The position numbers were made by a program, and so were the translations under genes. The notes beneath the pieces were generated by a model. It saw only the letters and a program-made list of their open reading frames with translations, did no database searches and was not told the DNA's origin. This document shows positions 34,318 to 46,181 of a DNA stretch of 64,000 nucleotides, piece after piece. How positions within the stretch are numbered: the stretch's first letter is position 1; each line of letters starts with the position of its first letter. The DNA is from Diplonema papillatum (Eukaryota > Euglenozoa > Diplonemea > Diplonemida > Diplonemidae). Location of the stretch: positions 1 through 64,000 of the forward strand of contig JAPJBO010000228.1 of the NCBI GenBank assembly GCA_030068145.1, read 5' to 3'.

Positions 34318-35125
34318 TTGGAGTGACGATGAAAGCGCGGTTGTGCGAAGGTTGGCTTGTTACCTCTTCTGGCACTGCGATTCGTCCCAGCCAACGGAAA
34401 CGGTGTTGCTGGTTGATCGCAGGATGCACACACTTCGCGCATTTCTATCCTTCTTAGTTACAAGGCGGCGGTCCCCCCGCGACCCGCTAACTCCGGCGCC
34501 GCCACCCACTGTAGCAGAGCCGCAACCTGCAGCGCGCCTCCGGAGCGACTAGCACCCGCCGTAGCAGCACGAATAGAGTGAGGAGATCGTCCCCTCCCCG
34601 GAGAGATCGTCCCGGCACTCTAACCCGTCTCTTTTTCTCTCTCTCCTTCTCAGCCCATACCCATCTGGGACTCTCTGAGATTGGAAGTTAGTTTGCAACG
34701 CCAATTGATGCCTCACCGGCCCACCGCCGAGTAGTTAACCACCCGGCACCTTCTTTTGACCCCGTGCTGCACACGGCAACTATAAAAAACGGCGCGGTCT
34801 GGCGAGTCGCAGTCACAATCAGGGCGGGGGCCCTGGGGATTTTAACTGATTGCTCAGACACTGTTGTAGTCGGGCTCTCCACATGACTGGACTGCCTGTG
34901 TTCTAGTAGCACGGGCGGTCTTGGCTGTGGCGAACTACAGCTGCCTGACCAACCGCCTTACCCGACATACAACCTTTCCTCCTTGTCCGTTGTTTTCCAT
35001 TTCATGTGAATTTTCAACTCTACACCCCTACTCTCTTGTGTTCCAATTTGGTTGGCCACCGGTTCAAAAGCTGCCGTTACACATCAAAGAATCAGGTACA
35101 ACTATCTGTGGGCAGTTCTCATGAT
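34318..35125. other. Intergenic gap, no gene seen
   Basis: Short frames only; nothing recognisable. Confidence 0.45.
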
Positions 35126-35575
35126 TCACCTTCCCTTTTTGGCAACAAAGCTTCCTACTCGTTCTGCTGGCTTCTCGCTTAAAAAGCAAGGCTTTGCAGT
35201 GCGAGCAAAATATCCGCTCATCGCCGCCGCCCAGAACCCCGAAATTGTCCTGTGCAACGTCGGCTTCCCGGACATCCTCGAGCTTGGTGCAGGCGAAGTT
35301 TCTGACCTTGTCGAAACCCTTTCTTCTAGCACCCGCTTCTCGGCCTCATTCTCCTTGTCCCTGTTTTCCTTTACACTGCGCAGCTTTTGCTTCCTCTGCT
35401 GCTCGGCCTCATTCTCCTTGTCCCTGTTTTCCTTCATCTGAACGCTCTCTCTTTGGGTGCTTTCTGTGTGAGTGGCCGTCCCGTGCTGGAGCCCTATCCC
35501 AGAGTCAGCAAACCGGACAGCCCCGCTGAGGCTTTGAAATAAAGATTGCACCCCTCGTCGCCTTTTTTCTGCCAT
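35126..35575 (-). CDS. Small hypothetical protein with charged repeat
   Basis: A 149-residue - strand frame starting MAEKRRRGVQSLFQSLSG. It contains a 21-residue tandem repeat (KENRDKENEAE twice) that is also a 63-base DNA repeat. The frame extends further upstream into a dispersed repeat, so the internal ATG at 35575 was taken. No family recognised. It would be the only host gene here on the - strand, so it may be a chance frame. Confidence 0.33.
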   Translation of the reverse strand: MAEKRRRGVQSLFQSLSGAVRFADSGIGLQHGTATHTESTQRESVQMKENRDKENEAEQQRKQKLRSVKENRDKENEAEKRVLEERVSTRSETSPAPSSRMSGKPTLHRTISGFWAAAMSGYFARTAKPCFLSEKPAERVGSFVAKKGR

Positions 35576-35633
35576 GTGTATTTCTCTGTGGAGAAACAGC
35601 CAAAGGAAGAAGCGCACTCGAATGCCGCAGTGT

Positions 35634-35740
35634 TTTCTATTTGTATACGCGCCTGCGCAAGCGTTCAACAAAAAAGATCCAGTTTGCAGTCGTATTGTTT
35701 CTCCCCGCTGACCTCGAAATACGCACAAGGCAGCCCCTGG
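35634..35740. repeat. Dispersed repeat family, internally deleted copy 2
   Basis: Begins with the same TTTGTATA start as copy 1, lacks about 110 central bases, then resumes at GCGTTCAACAAAAAAGA and continues to ACAAGGCAG. Confidence 0.6.
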
Positions 35741-36435
35741 CTGTCTTAGTAGTGTCGCCATTGGCGTGCATGTTCGGAAAGAAGTTGTAGGATGTTTGCT
35801 GGGGACGTTGTCGCCAGCAAACAACGTGCACTCAACTAGTCCCCCAATTACCTATCGCTGGAAACTCGTTTCCAGAAGAATACTCGGAGAGACGCGTGTA
35901 CGAGTGATGTGGGGCGCGTTTTTTGACTGGTCTTCCCGATCATTGATTCCCACCAATACTGGGACTGCGTGGTGTGGCACAGGGGTAGCACTCGGCCACG
36001 CCGTGAAGTCGAATTGATGGATTGTTGCCCTTTGCATTCCCCCGCGAGAATTGAAGCGTTCAAGGGTCTCATTGCTGGTGTTCATGAGGTCCAACATCCG
36101 GCAACTTACTCAATCAGCAAAGCCCTGCATCCTCAAGACACATTTCGGTTGAGAGTACCGTCAATGTTTTACGCGAGGAGGAAAAGGTGTCCTTTTTCTC
36201 GGAAGTCCTGCCAGACTTTCAGAATACCCCCGCTGAACAGGTATCTTGCACGGAATCTTTTGTGCGACGAAAAAGAGAGAAAAAATATACCCAAGCCCTA
36301 CGGTCAACCGGAGACTTTAAAATACCGACCTTCTAATCCACAAAGGGCTAAACACTCACGCGAGGCGCGCTCATGCTGTGAAGCTTCGAAAAGACCAGCC
36401 AGAGCGAGCACGGAATGACAAAAGAGTGAGCCCCG
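35741..36435. other. Intergenic gap, no gene seen
   Basis: Only short or overlapping frames; likely upstream region of the next gene. Confidence 0.4.
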
Positions 36436-39400
36436 ATGAGCTTGCGCGATGTCTTGTTCTCGCGGTCGCCGGTGGATCTGGATCGAACCGTTGCCGCCGG
36501 GAGAGGAAGGGCGCTGACGAGCCGCGACCGAAGGTGGCATCGTGCTGCTTCTGACGGCACGCTGCCTCCTCCTGACCTCGAAGTGCTTGGCACTTCTTCG
36601 GTCGTACCAGGATCGTCGCCCCATGGAGAGAAGCTACGGCAAAGTGCACATCCATCTCCTCACGCGGCACGACCAGCTGACGCGATACAGGCAACTGGGC
36701 GGTCTACAAGTTCGTCTTCAAGGTCGTCGAGCGGGCACTGTAGAAATAAGCCACACGGATATACACCTAGCGAGGCCGCCACTGAGTATCATGAAGTGTC
36801 GCCTTCCATGGGCGTCGGATCGGAGCTAAAAGCCGGGAGGAAGTCGCAGAGCAGTCCGGCTTTGCGGGAGGCGTTTCGATCGGACGACGAGTCCGGGTGG
36901 AGAAAGCTGCGGCGCAAGCAGAAACCCGCGCACGTGCAGCCATTGCAGCCGAGCAGCACCGGCGGCATCAGCACGGCGACGCGGGGGGCAGACGAGGGAA
37001 GCCGACCCACCAAAGAAGCCGACCGCAGGCTCGCGTCCTCCGAGCGGGACACCCGGACTCCCAGCGCACCCTCCGGCCCGACGTCACAAAGCGGGTCACG
37101 CAGGGCACGAAGAGGGCACCCAACCCACCTGTCCGTCGATGCCGAGCAGCCTCCCGCCAGGAGCCGCGGGCCAGGGTCGGATGGCCCGGTGACTGGGGCA
37201 GGAGGTCCCGGCTCGAAGCAAGCGCGGGCCGCGGACGCAAAAATGATCGGCGGCCAACCCTACCTCCGCAGCGGGGCCGAAGGCGCTGCTTTGGCTCCCC
37301 GCGCCGGCGAAGCACCGCCCGCCGGGTGCCCGCTGAGCCCCAGTCAGACCTCGCGTCCGACAAGGGCAGGGCGGACGACGCCGAGGGCTGCGTCGGCGAT
37401 CAACGAACCCGTCTTGCCCGCACTGCAAAGCGTCGTGCCAACGTCTCAACGTGCCCAGCATCCCGCTCCTCGCGCTGACGGCGCGCAGCCGTCCAGAATC
37501 GATACTTCGTCGTCGAGCAGGCCGAAGCTGAGCAACTCCGCTGCGGCGTCGTCCATGCTGAAGCAGGGCAACCCTTTCTTCAGCTCGCATCGCTTCAGTG
37601 TAGACAGCAGCGCGGTAGGTGGTTACGAAATGACGCTCCCCACGCACTCAAACTGGCAGCTTGACAACGCAAAGCTGGCGCAAGCAGCGAAGGCGAGCAA
37701 TACGGGCAGTGAAGAAAGGAGCAAGGTCGCGAGCAGCACGCAATACGACGAGCGAACAAGAACCGCTTTGCACACTCCTCCACTCCGGCAGCTGTCGGAT
37801 GACCTGCCGAGACTCAGCGGAGCATCGAGAAGCAGCGGGAGAGTGAGCCCGCGAAGCGACATCCGGCGTATGCACAGCAGCGACAGTGTGCGGCTGATGG
37901 GGCGCCACAGCGTCCGGCGACTGCACAGCAGCGAGGCACCCGACACAGGAAGGCTCAGTCCGCGAAACGGAATGAGGCGACTGCACAGCAGCGACAGCGC
38001 TCGGCTTATAGCGCGCCACGGCTTGCGCCGGCTGCACAGCAGCGAGGCTCCGGACAGCGGCAGGCTCAGTCCCCGGAACGCAATCCGCCGCCGGCACAGC
38101 AGCGACAGCGGCCGGCTCACAACCCCCCGAACGGGCATCCGGCGCCTGCACAGCAGCGAGAGCCCGCAGCACGGGCGACTGAGCCCGTCTGCAGACTTGC
38201 GCCGGCACAGCGGCGAAAAAGACGGCCACCGGGCCCACGACGTGAGCCTCCAACACCTTCACCCGAAGCACAGCGCCAGCTTGAGCGAAACCAGTCGAGA
38301 ACGCCGCCAGCGCATCGCGTCCGCACGACCTTTGCCGCACCAAGGAGGCAAGCTGGAGCTGGGTGGTTCACTCTCCACGGCAGGCGCTGCGGACCGGGAT
38401 GCAGCACGCCAGGTTGACGAGCAGGCAGGTGACCCTCGTGCCAAAGCGTCGCTGCAACAGGGCGGCGTCACATCCAGCGCGACGGAGCGAACGTCGGGCA
38501 GAAGCAGGGCCAGCACGAAGAAGTACAGACGCAGCGGCAAGAGCTCAACCAGCTCCTCGCCTCGGAGAACGAGCGGAAGCCACCAGAATCGATTCAGCGA
38601 CACCGACGAAGCCGGCGACACCACCGCCGGCAGACCCGCCGCTACAGATGCGTCGGCCCCGCCCGCCGCACGCACCCTGTCGCGGAAGCCGACGGGCAGC
38701 TCGGCGGTGAGCGGGTCGCAGGTGAGCGGAGGCACCGAGGTGACGGCGCAGTCGAACCCGACCTTCGACGTCAGCAAGATCGGGTTGCTGGCAACCCTCC
38801 CCGCCTCCGGAGAGAGAAGCGTCAACAGCAAGGGCGACCTGGCCACGCCCCAGCCGTCGTCCGTGTTTCGCGCCGGCGATTCGACGACGTCGTCGTCCTG
38901 CTCCGATGCGCACCACGCGGCATCAAGGCGCGGGTTGCAGCAGGCGGCAAAACCCCAGTCGAAACCAAGTGCAGATGACTCCACCCGAGTCGACAACGCG
39001 CCGAGGGCCCCTCTGGCGTACTTGAAGCAGCAGCGTTTGGTGGTGCCGAGCGCCTCGGCGACGGTGCTGTCGCCCACGGGGGATTCCCCCCGCGAGAGCC
39101 GACGGGGCGGGCTGCTCACGCGGACGCCGTCCGGGTCGCGGCGGTACAACCCGCGCAGCGGCAGCTGCTTGAACCTGACGCAGCTGGCCCTCAGCGCGAG
39201 CAACGCGTCCGCGTCGCCGCTGCTCAGCCGCTCGTCGCGCGGCGGTGAGGCCGCCCGGCGCGGCTCGGCCGCTGTGCAGCTGGCCGTCGACCTGCGGGCC
39301 CAGGCGCAGCAGCAGCGGCAGCTCGGCCGGGACGGCGCCTCCGGCCCGCTGCTGGTGCTGACCGCCGGCCCCGCAGCCGACAAGCGGGGCTCCGCGTTCG

Positions 39401-42400
39401 GGCGGCGGACGAGCAATACGGTCTCTGACTACACCAGCGGCTCTTCGTCGGACAACTCCTCGGTGGAGTCGTTCATGCGCACGACGGACGGGTCGATCAT
39501 TCTCGCCATCGAGACGCACCGGAAGCCCGACGTGTCGCCGAGACAGTCGCGCGCCGGTTCGCAGAGTCCGCAGGACGTGCCACACATCCCGGTGAACGAT
39601 AGCTACAGCTCGGATGGGGGGTCGCCGAACACGACGCTCGTGCAGAGTTGGAAGGGGCGCCGCGGCTTGAACTCGAGCCTCCGGCAGCGGCGGGCCTCCA
39701 ACCGCGAGTCGTCGCCGCTGTCGAAGAACCGAGGCAGCGTCCGGCAGTTCAGCACGGACAGCGCCGGGTCCCCGCGCTCCGGCGCTAGGCGCACGCGCGG
39801 CTTCAACGTCAGCTCGCCGACGGTCCGGCGGCAAGAGAGCACCGACAGCCCCCACAGGCAGAACGAGCTGGCGGGCGACTCTTCGTTAAACCTTCGTGCA
39901 CAAGCCCAACACTCCAGCTCGGCTCTCCGTGCGGACACCAAGCTCGATTCCTTCTCAACGGGCTTCGAGCCATCCAGTGGCAGCAGGGTCGACCACGCAA
40001 GTGAGTACCACAGGTCTGCTTTCAGCTCTCTTCTTGTCTTGGCACATTGACTGGCTTCTTCACGAGTGTCTGGGCGAAATACCCGCGTCAATACCACCCG
40101 ACGACACGCATTGTCCAATGCCAGCCACTAGCATCTGGCAAGAAGGTGAGATGAGAGGCACTGGCCTACGAACGCTGCAGCCTCACCCGAAACTCAGGTG
40201 AACCTGGGGCCGATGCGGGCGTTTTTAACGACGAAGGCCCGGTCGTCAGTAGTTGTAGTCTGACAGCACCGAGCGGGCGCCTCCGAGTGTCTGTGTCGGG
40301 ATTCTGGGCGGCTACGCCCCCTTTCACAACCCACTTTGGGAGCCGTAACACTCCCCTGTCTACCTTTTTCCTTTTTCTGTTTTTGCAGGCCTTTTCCTGA
40401 CATCTTCCTCGAAGAAAACTTGACGCTAGCATCAACCGTGCATGAGAGGCAGTGCGCCGCCTAAACCTTCCTACTAAGTTTACCCCCCCCCCGCTATATT
40501 CTCTTTAACCGCAACAAAAACGCCGCAGCGCTCGCGAACAAGAGAACAACTCGTCTGTCAGCCACAACCCGCTGCACGGGCCGACGCGGCGTGGGTTGAG
40601 TGACAAACACCGGCTTTCGTTTCGATCGAGGCAGCACACTTCGGTGACCGATGGCAGCCCGCTCAACCATTCACCGGGCATGCGACAGGTTGGTGCAGGG
40701 TACCGGCTGCTGTCAGAACCAGGCTCCACTTGGACGCATCCTGCCAGTCCGGGTGCCGGGAGGACGTTCCGATCGCCGTCCGGAAGCCCAGCAGCGTCGC
40801 ACTTCGGCCTGAACCAAAGCTACAGCGGCGTGTCGGCCAGCGGCTCTCCGGGGATGCTCAGCGCCAGCCACGCGGCGGCCCCCACGAATTTGCGCTCGGC
40901 CAACCTGCAGCACCAGCTGCTCGCAAAAGGCGCCTCCGCCGGCATCCCCCCGCAGCAGCTGGCCATCCTCGCGGGACTGACGCAGGCCCACGGAATGTCG
41001 CCGGGCTCCCCCCTCCGCAACAACAGCGCCGACGATGTCGACACGCCGCACAGCCTCGCTTTGTCGACGTACGAGTTCCCGCTGCAGAAGAGCGTCCCGT
41101 TCCAGGACTCGATGAACAGCCTCGCCGGCGCGAAAGAGCGGATGGTACCTCCTCTGCCGGTCGCCTTGGAAGAGATGTGCACCGACGTTCTGCAAGTCTT
41201 GCAGGAGAGCCGAGACGAGGAGCTGCTCAAAGCGGACGACAGCTACGAAGCGTTGCGCCGGCGCGAGTCGCGCGCGGAGAGAGACTTGGACGCCGTAGTC
41301 GCTCTCCTGGAAGAAGTTGAGAACACGTGGGAGTGGGCGCTCATCAACGAGCACTGCGAGATCCTGCACAAGCTTCAAGAAGTATTCGACGACACTGACA
41401 TCGAAGTTATCCTCCACGACCTGGAAGAACGAGGTGTGCCTTCGTCCTTTAAACACAACGTTGGCTGGGAGAAGGAGGGACTGCTGTCCGTTGCTGCTAC
41501 CTTCATGTCCTCAAGTCCCGTGTGAGAGTCGTGCATCGGGAGGATGCAAACAATTTTTGGCAACACGACAGGCATCGTGTGGATGGCAACGCGAATCGAC
41601 GCGGCGATGCAAGTGAAGGAGTCGGAAGCGGCGAAGAAGCTGCGCGTGACGGACGTCGCGTGGCGGCGCCGGTGCCTGGACCTGGAGGACGAGCTGGAGA
41701 ACTCGAGGGCGCACCTCACCCAGCTGCTGGCCGACCGCCGGATCGCGATCGGCCTCCCGCCGCTGCGCTGGCTGCAGATCCCGTTCGTGGCGGAGGTGAT
41801 CTCGTGGGTGGTGCTGGAAGACGCCGGGCTGCCTGAAGGCATGGCGCGGCTCGTGAAGGAGTGGGAAGAAGTCGCCGGAATCCTCCAGGAACAAGTGGGC
41901 ACTGTGCACGGCATGATCGCCCGCGTCGTGTCGAGCGTCGCCTCCGGCGGCGACCCGCCAGCCATGTCGCCCCACGCGATGAACTTCATCGAATCCGGCT
42001 GGCGCAACGTCTGCTACACCGACAGAGACGACCTCCGCGCCGACGACGGCGACTCGGCCCTCGGCTCGACGGCATATGACAAACCGGCGCCGGCGGCGTC
42101 CGCCGGCCGCATCCGAGAGGAGCCGCCGGACGCGGAGGATTTGCCGCTGCCGCAGAGCACCCGGAAGAAGGAGCGCCCGCAGGAAGAGGAGGCAAGGGCT
42201 CTGCAGAAGCAGTCGATCGAAGAAGAGGAGCTGCCGCCCAAGGTCTACGAGCCGGAGCAGGAGCGGGTCGCCGACCGATACCTGGACGAGGAGCTGCCGA
42301 GTCCGAAGCGGTCGATGGTCGACGCCACGAAGCGGTGGAAGAAGGCGGGGAGGAACCTGCGCAACGCGGCGTTCATTTGGAAGAAGACGGCCGGCATCAA

Positions 42401-44098
42401 CGTCGAAAAATCGAAGGCGCAGTCCGCCACCGCGGAGCCCGAAGTCGACTTGGCCGGGGCTGCCGTCCGCTTCCGGCGGCTGTGGAAGGAGAAGAAGGAC
42501 GAGACCACCTTCCGCCGGTTCACCATCCTCGATGAGCTCGTCCAGAACCTGAAGGTGTGCAAAATATTCTGCGTAGCTCGTGCTGCGCGATCGCGGGGAT
42601 GTCGCTAATTGACGGATAGCACCGACCGGTCGCGAGGAGAAACCAAAAGTGGCTAGAAACAGAAAAGCAAGAACGACCCAACCGACGAAGGACACCGCAA
42701 CGTTGTAACCTTGCAATTAATAGACCAGAAGGGTGTCCCAATCGTTATGAGGTTCCACATGTTATATAAGACGTGTTCACACGTCAGTAGTTAAATCCCA
42801 TGTGATCCCATGTGATCCCATGTTATATCACATCTCATGTTATCCCCACCAGATTCTGGCCGGGTCCGATCGAAAGAACGCCTGACTGAGCGAATACCGC
42901 CAGAAACACGAAAACAGGTGCCCCGAATGTGTGACACGCCTGAGCTGAAGCTGCTGGCACTGGCGCAGGCGGTGCACATGCTGAACAAGACGAAGGGGGA
43001 GATCGCGCCCCGGTCTGTGAAGGGGAAGAAGCGGGACCGGCTGGAGGTGTTCGTGATGGCGCTGTACACGATGGCGGGCTTCGACATCGACCGGATGCTC
43101 CTGTTTCCGGGGGTGCCGGACCCCGACGAGGACATGGACAGCTACCTGCAGCGCCACTCGAAGTCCCGCAACAGCGCCCCCTTCCGAGAGATGAACGTCT
43201 CCGTGCGCCAGGCCGTCCTCAAAGTCGACGAAACGAGGGAGCACCTCCTCGAGGAGAGCGAGAAGGCGTGGCTGGTGATGGGCAAGTGGGTCAAGACAAT
43301 CGGGCTCCTCTACGCTCTTTGCCACGACACGCACCCCGACCCGTCCATGGACGGCGGAGGATTCGCGGAGACGTGTCCTTCTCTATTCCGGGGGCTGGCC
43401 GGCCTGCCAGAGGACGTCCTGCTCATGCACGACCGTCTCAAGCAAGGAAGCACCCTCCACTGGCCGGCTCCGTCCTCCTGTGCGAAGGACGAGGAAGTTG
43501 CGACCAGCTACATAAACGGCGAATTCGCCAACGCGTCGAAGTCGAAGGGCGGCACCGCCTTGTACACCGTTCGGGATGTCCGCCGCGGGATCCCTCTGTC
43601 CGAAATCAGCCAGTACCCGCAGGAGGCCGAGATCTTGGTCGCTCCCTTCACCACCTTCAAGGTTTGCTGTTGTCGTTTTCACAAGTAAAAGAAAAAAAAC
43701 GAAACTACGCATTTCTTCTCGTGTTCCCTTCAATAACCCGCGGTAAAAGAACCTGGCCTCAGTGGTGCTATCGTGCGACTCATTACTCCCTCGTTGACAG
43801 AATACGTCTCACAAGAGGTGGTGTTTGGCATGCAGAGTTTGTGCGCCCGTTTTGGACTAAACAACAACTCGAACAGGTCGGGCAGCCGAAGAGTCGCATT
43901 CCAGGGTTGAAGTCGTCGCTGACGAAGCAAGTCGTCGTTGAATGGGTCAACACCGACCCGTTGGGCCAGAACTTCTCCGACTCCTGTCTCGCGGAGGCCG
44001 AAGCCGCGTCGACGGTGTTGGCGAAGCTCGCCATGGCAGGACTGGTTCTCGCCCGTCTTCCGAACCAGAGCCTGGGTATCGCCTTCAGCAGCTGCTTG
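36436..44098 (+). CDS. Disordered Ser/Arg-rich protein with C-terminal arginine ADP-ribosyltransferase-like domain (3' end unresolved)
   Basis: Proposed exons: 36436-40000, 40543-41433, 41527-42554, 42918-43661 and 43877-44098. All have GT-AG borders and compatible phases, giving about 2,150 codons so far. Exon 1 is low-complexity, with a tandem motif around RRLHSSEAPDSGRLSPRN repeated about six times (37850-38200). Exons 2-3 are partly helical. Exon 4 carries an ART fold: LFRGLAGLP (the NAD-binding Arg), a Ser region (PAPSSC), GIPLSEISQYP and the E-A-E motif (43623-43631) before ILVAPFTTFKV. Exon 5 continues KQVVVEWVNTD. R-S-E-x-E ARTs transfer ADP-ribose from NAD+ to protein arginine. Weak points: exon 1 could instead end by splicing to 40389 with a stop at 40421; the 41434-41526 intron is proposed because an in-frame TGA (41523) lies there; exons after 44098 are not settled. 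It may be two genes. Confidence 0.62.
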
Positions 44099-44523
44099 GT
44101 ATGGCGTGGCTTCTTTCGTTGTGTGTGCATTCTACGAGCAGTACCCGGTGCATCACCCCATCTTGTGCGTTTCTCATGTCAACATCCTGGACGCAATGCC
44201 ACTCCCTGCTTTGCATCATGCAAGTCACACCCTGTGAAGTCAGCAGATGGCCTCCTCCGGCGTCACGTACCGAAATGCCGGCGTGGCGTACTCCTCATTG
44301 GCATGCCCGTCACACCCCTTATCGAAACAAGCATCACGAGCCCGCCGGAAACCAGCGGATTTATCAGTTTACGTACCGTACCAACAACCCACCGCAGACC
44401 GTCATGGAAATCAAGCCATCCACCCCGGCAGCAAGTGCAGATGCCCAGCGTTTCATGTGTGTTTTTGACCTTTTCCCCTCGACACTGGCTTACAGGTGAT
44501 CCAGCCTCTGTGTGGGCATGTGT

Positions 44524-44945
44524 AGGCGGCTGAGGCAGAAACGGGATACAAGTGCGGTGTTCGGAACACTCCATTCCAAGCACCCCCCTCAGTAGGGTGC
44601 TTCGCGTAATCGACGCTGCCGTCAGCTCGCAGGACTACTTCCTCACACTCTTTCCCCTTGGTACTTCAATCATTGGTGCTGCACGCGGCACCCATGCTCG
44701 CTGTGCTCTGCGGAGTTTACTTCGCAGATTGCCACCGTAAAAAGAAGACAAGTGAGCGCGTTAGCGAGTCGACAAGTATTGCCTCCTGAGGCAGAAACGG
44801 GATACGTGCCTTCTGAGGATACTTGCCTCCTGAGGCAGAAACGGGATACTTGCCTCCTGAGGCAGAAACGGGATACTTGCCTCCTGAGGCAGAAACGGGA
44901 TACTTGCCTCCTGGGATACTTGCCTCCTGAGGCAGAAACGGGATG
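44524..44945. repeat. 27-bp minisatellite with internal hairpin
   Basis: About five units of the type CTTGCCTCCTGAGGCAGAAA plus CGGGATA lie between about 44780 and 44945, some shortened. A single unit stands apart at 44531-44552. Each unit contains TGCCTC-CT-GAGGCA, a 6-bp stem. The array lies between the last secure exon of the ADP-ribosyltransferase gene and the PDZ-like ORF, so it may be intronic. Confidence 0.85.
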
Positions 44946-44959
44946 CTCGCCTGTTTTGC

Positions 44960-45334
44960 GTCGCATACGAACACCGTACTCGGCACCTCCACGGAGATCC
45001 TTGCGCCCCTCACCACGATGCGTCGGCAGTGCCTTGCCGACGATTCAAACCTATCCTCACCTTATTTGAACAACACAGCGGCTATCGCCTCGTTGAGTGC
45101 AACGGAAGGCGAGTTACCTGTACAAAGGAGCTGAAAGACGCTGTAGGTACGAGTGAGGTCGTGTGCCTGCAGTTCGTGAGCGGGCTCGAACAGCTAACCG
45201 AGGTGCAAAAAACTGTCGACGAGTACCCGCAGCCATGTTTCGTGTTCGAAAAGACGACGTCGGCTGGTACTTTGGCTCCGACGGAGCGCGACCGACATGC
45301 GTCACACTCTGTGTCGGATGGAAACTGTGTTTGA
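44960..45334 (+). CDS. Short ORF with PDZ-like segment, possibly a last exon of the preceding gene
   Basis: The frame encodes GYRLVECNGRRVTCTKELKD then VVCLQFV, which has the GD-x-I/L-x-x-V-N-G-x-x-V rhythm of a PDZ domain, and stops at 45332-45334. No start codon or splice site is clear. It could be an exon of the ADP-ribosyltransferase-like gene 0.9 kb upstream, or a separate gene. The match covers only half a PDZ domain. Confidence 0.32.
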   Translation, partial: VAYEHRTRHLHGDPCAPHHDASAVPCRRFKPILTLFEQHSGYRLVECNGRRVTCTKELKDAVGTSEVVCLQFVSGLEQLTEVQKTVDEYPQPCFVFEKTTSAGTLAPTERDRHASHSVSDGNCV

Positions 45335-45889
45335 GGCTGTGATACGACGGACCTGCTTTCTATCGGCTGAACCAAAGTCGTGTGGCCTTCTTCAGCAGCT
45401 GGGCACCCTTTTCTGGTGTGAGCGTTGCCGTGTGTGATTGCGTCAAGTTATTAGTACAGATGTCGGACCACATTGTGCGGGTCGCCGACGTTTGTTCGCG
45501 AGTGAACGCCCTTCTATCTGTTCCGCGGTATCGCATATGCTGCGAGGGTGTTCCTTGCACCGGAACCTGCACGACACTGCGGGCTCAACCCAGTTGGTGT
45601 TCCGCTTTCCCTTTTCTAGCCCCCTTTTCAATGTAGATTCTGGCACTGGTTGTCATGTAGCTGTAGCCGCCGCTCTTCCCCTTTGTGTTCAATTGCCGCA
45701 GCATCGCTCATGAGACGCAGAGATAAATATCTAAGTATCCTGGAAAGGCAAGGAACTATTAAGTAAATTCTAAATGACGTGCACGCTCGCTTTGGCCGAG
45801 ATCCGCCGTGCCATGTGCACGGCGTGCAGCTCGCTTGGTTTGAGATCCGTCCGGGCCACGCGCACACGCCTCGTTGGGGTCCGTCCCGC

Positions 45890-46100
45890 TGGATGCCTGC
45901 CTTGTGGCCGCGGCGAAATTCCTGGGGGTCTCCGGGAGGTTGCCCGACGTCGGGACCCGGGCTTGTCAGTCGAGGAGCTGATTCGGGGCCAGCCCGACGT
46001 GCTCGCGAGGGGCAGGAGGGGCGAACCGGCCGCCAACAAGGAGGCCACCTGGGCGTCGGTGCAGAAGGTGGACAGAGGCCCATTTCTTCGTGGTCGAGCT
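45890..46100 (+). pseudogene. Decayed fragment of a DIRS/PAT-type RT ORF
   Basis: One frame reads LSVEELIRGQPDVLAR and then TWASVQK; the complete element at 58.8 kb reads [16 protein letters not shown] and VWGSVLK at the same spacing. Just upstream, in another frame, GVSGRLPDVGT parallels [11 protein letters not shown] of that element. Frameshifts and the absence of the catalytic RT region mark it as an old remnant. Confidence 0.5.
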
Positions 46101-46181
46101 TGTGGAGCTGCCTACGAGTGCGAGTTTTTTTTCAGCGACGCTTTTATGGTCGCCGGTCGCCCAGTTAATTGGCCCGACTAG

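Noticed and set aside
4506-41525. Genome-wide reassignment of TGA to an amino acid
   Set aside because: TGA ends Ku70, DnaJ and other frames at sensible places, and the two in-frame TGAs have local explanations.
42918-44098. Reading the ADP-ribosyltransferase domain as a secreted toxin
   Set aside because: No signal peptide is seen; the domain is in a spliced host gene with a long intracellular-type disordered region, more like a eukaryotic regulatory ART.
44780-44945. Evenly spaced repeats suggesting a CRISPR array
   Set aside because: Units are directly adjacent without unique spacers and the genome is eukaryotic; this is a minisatellite.
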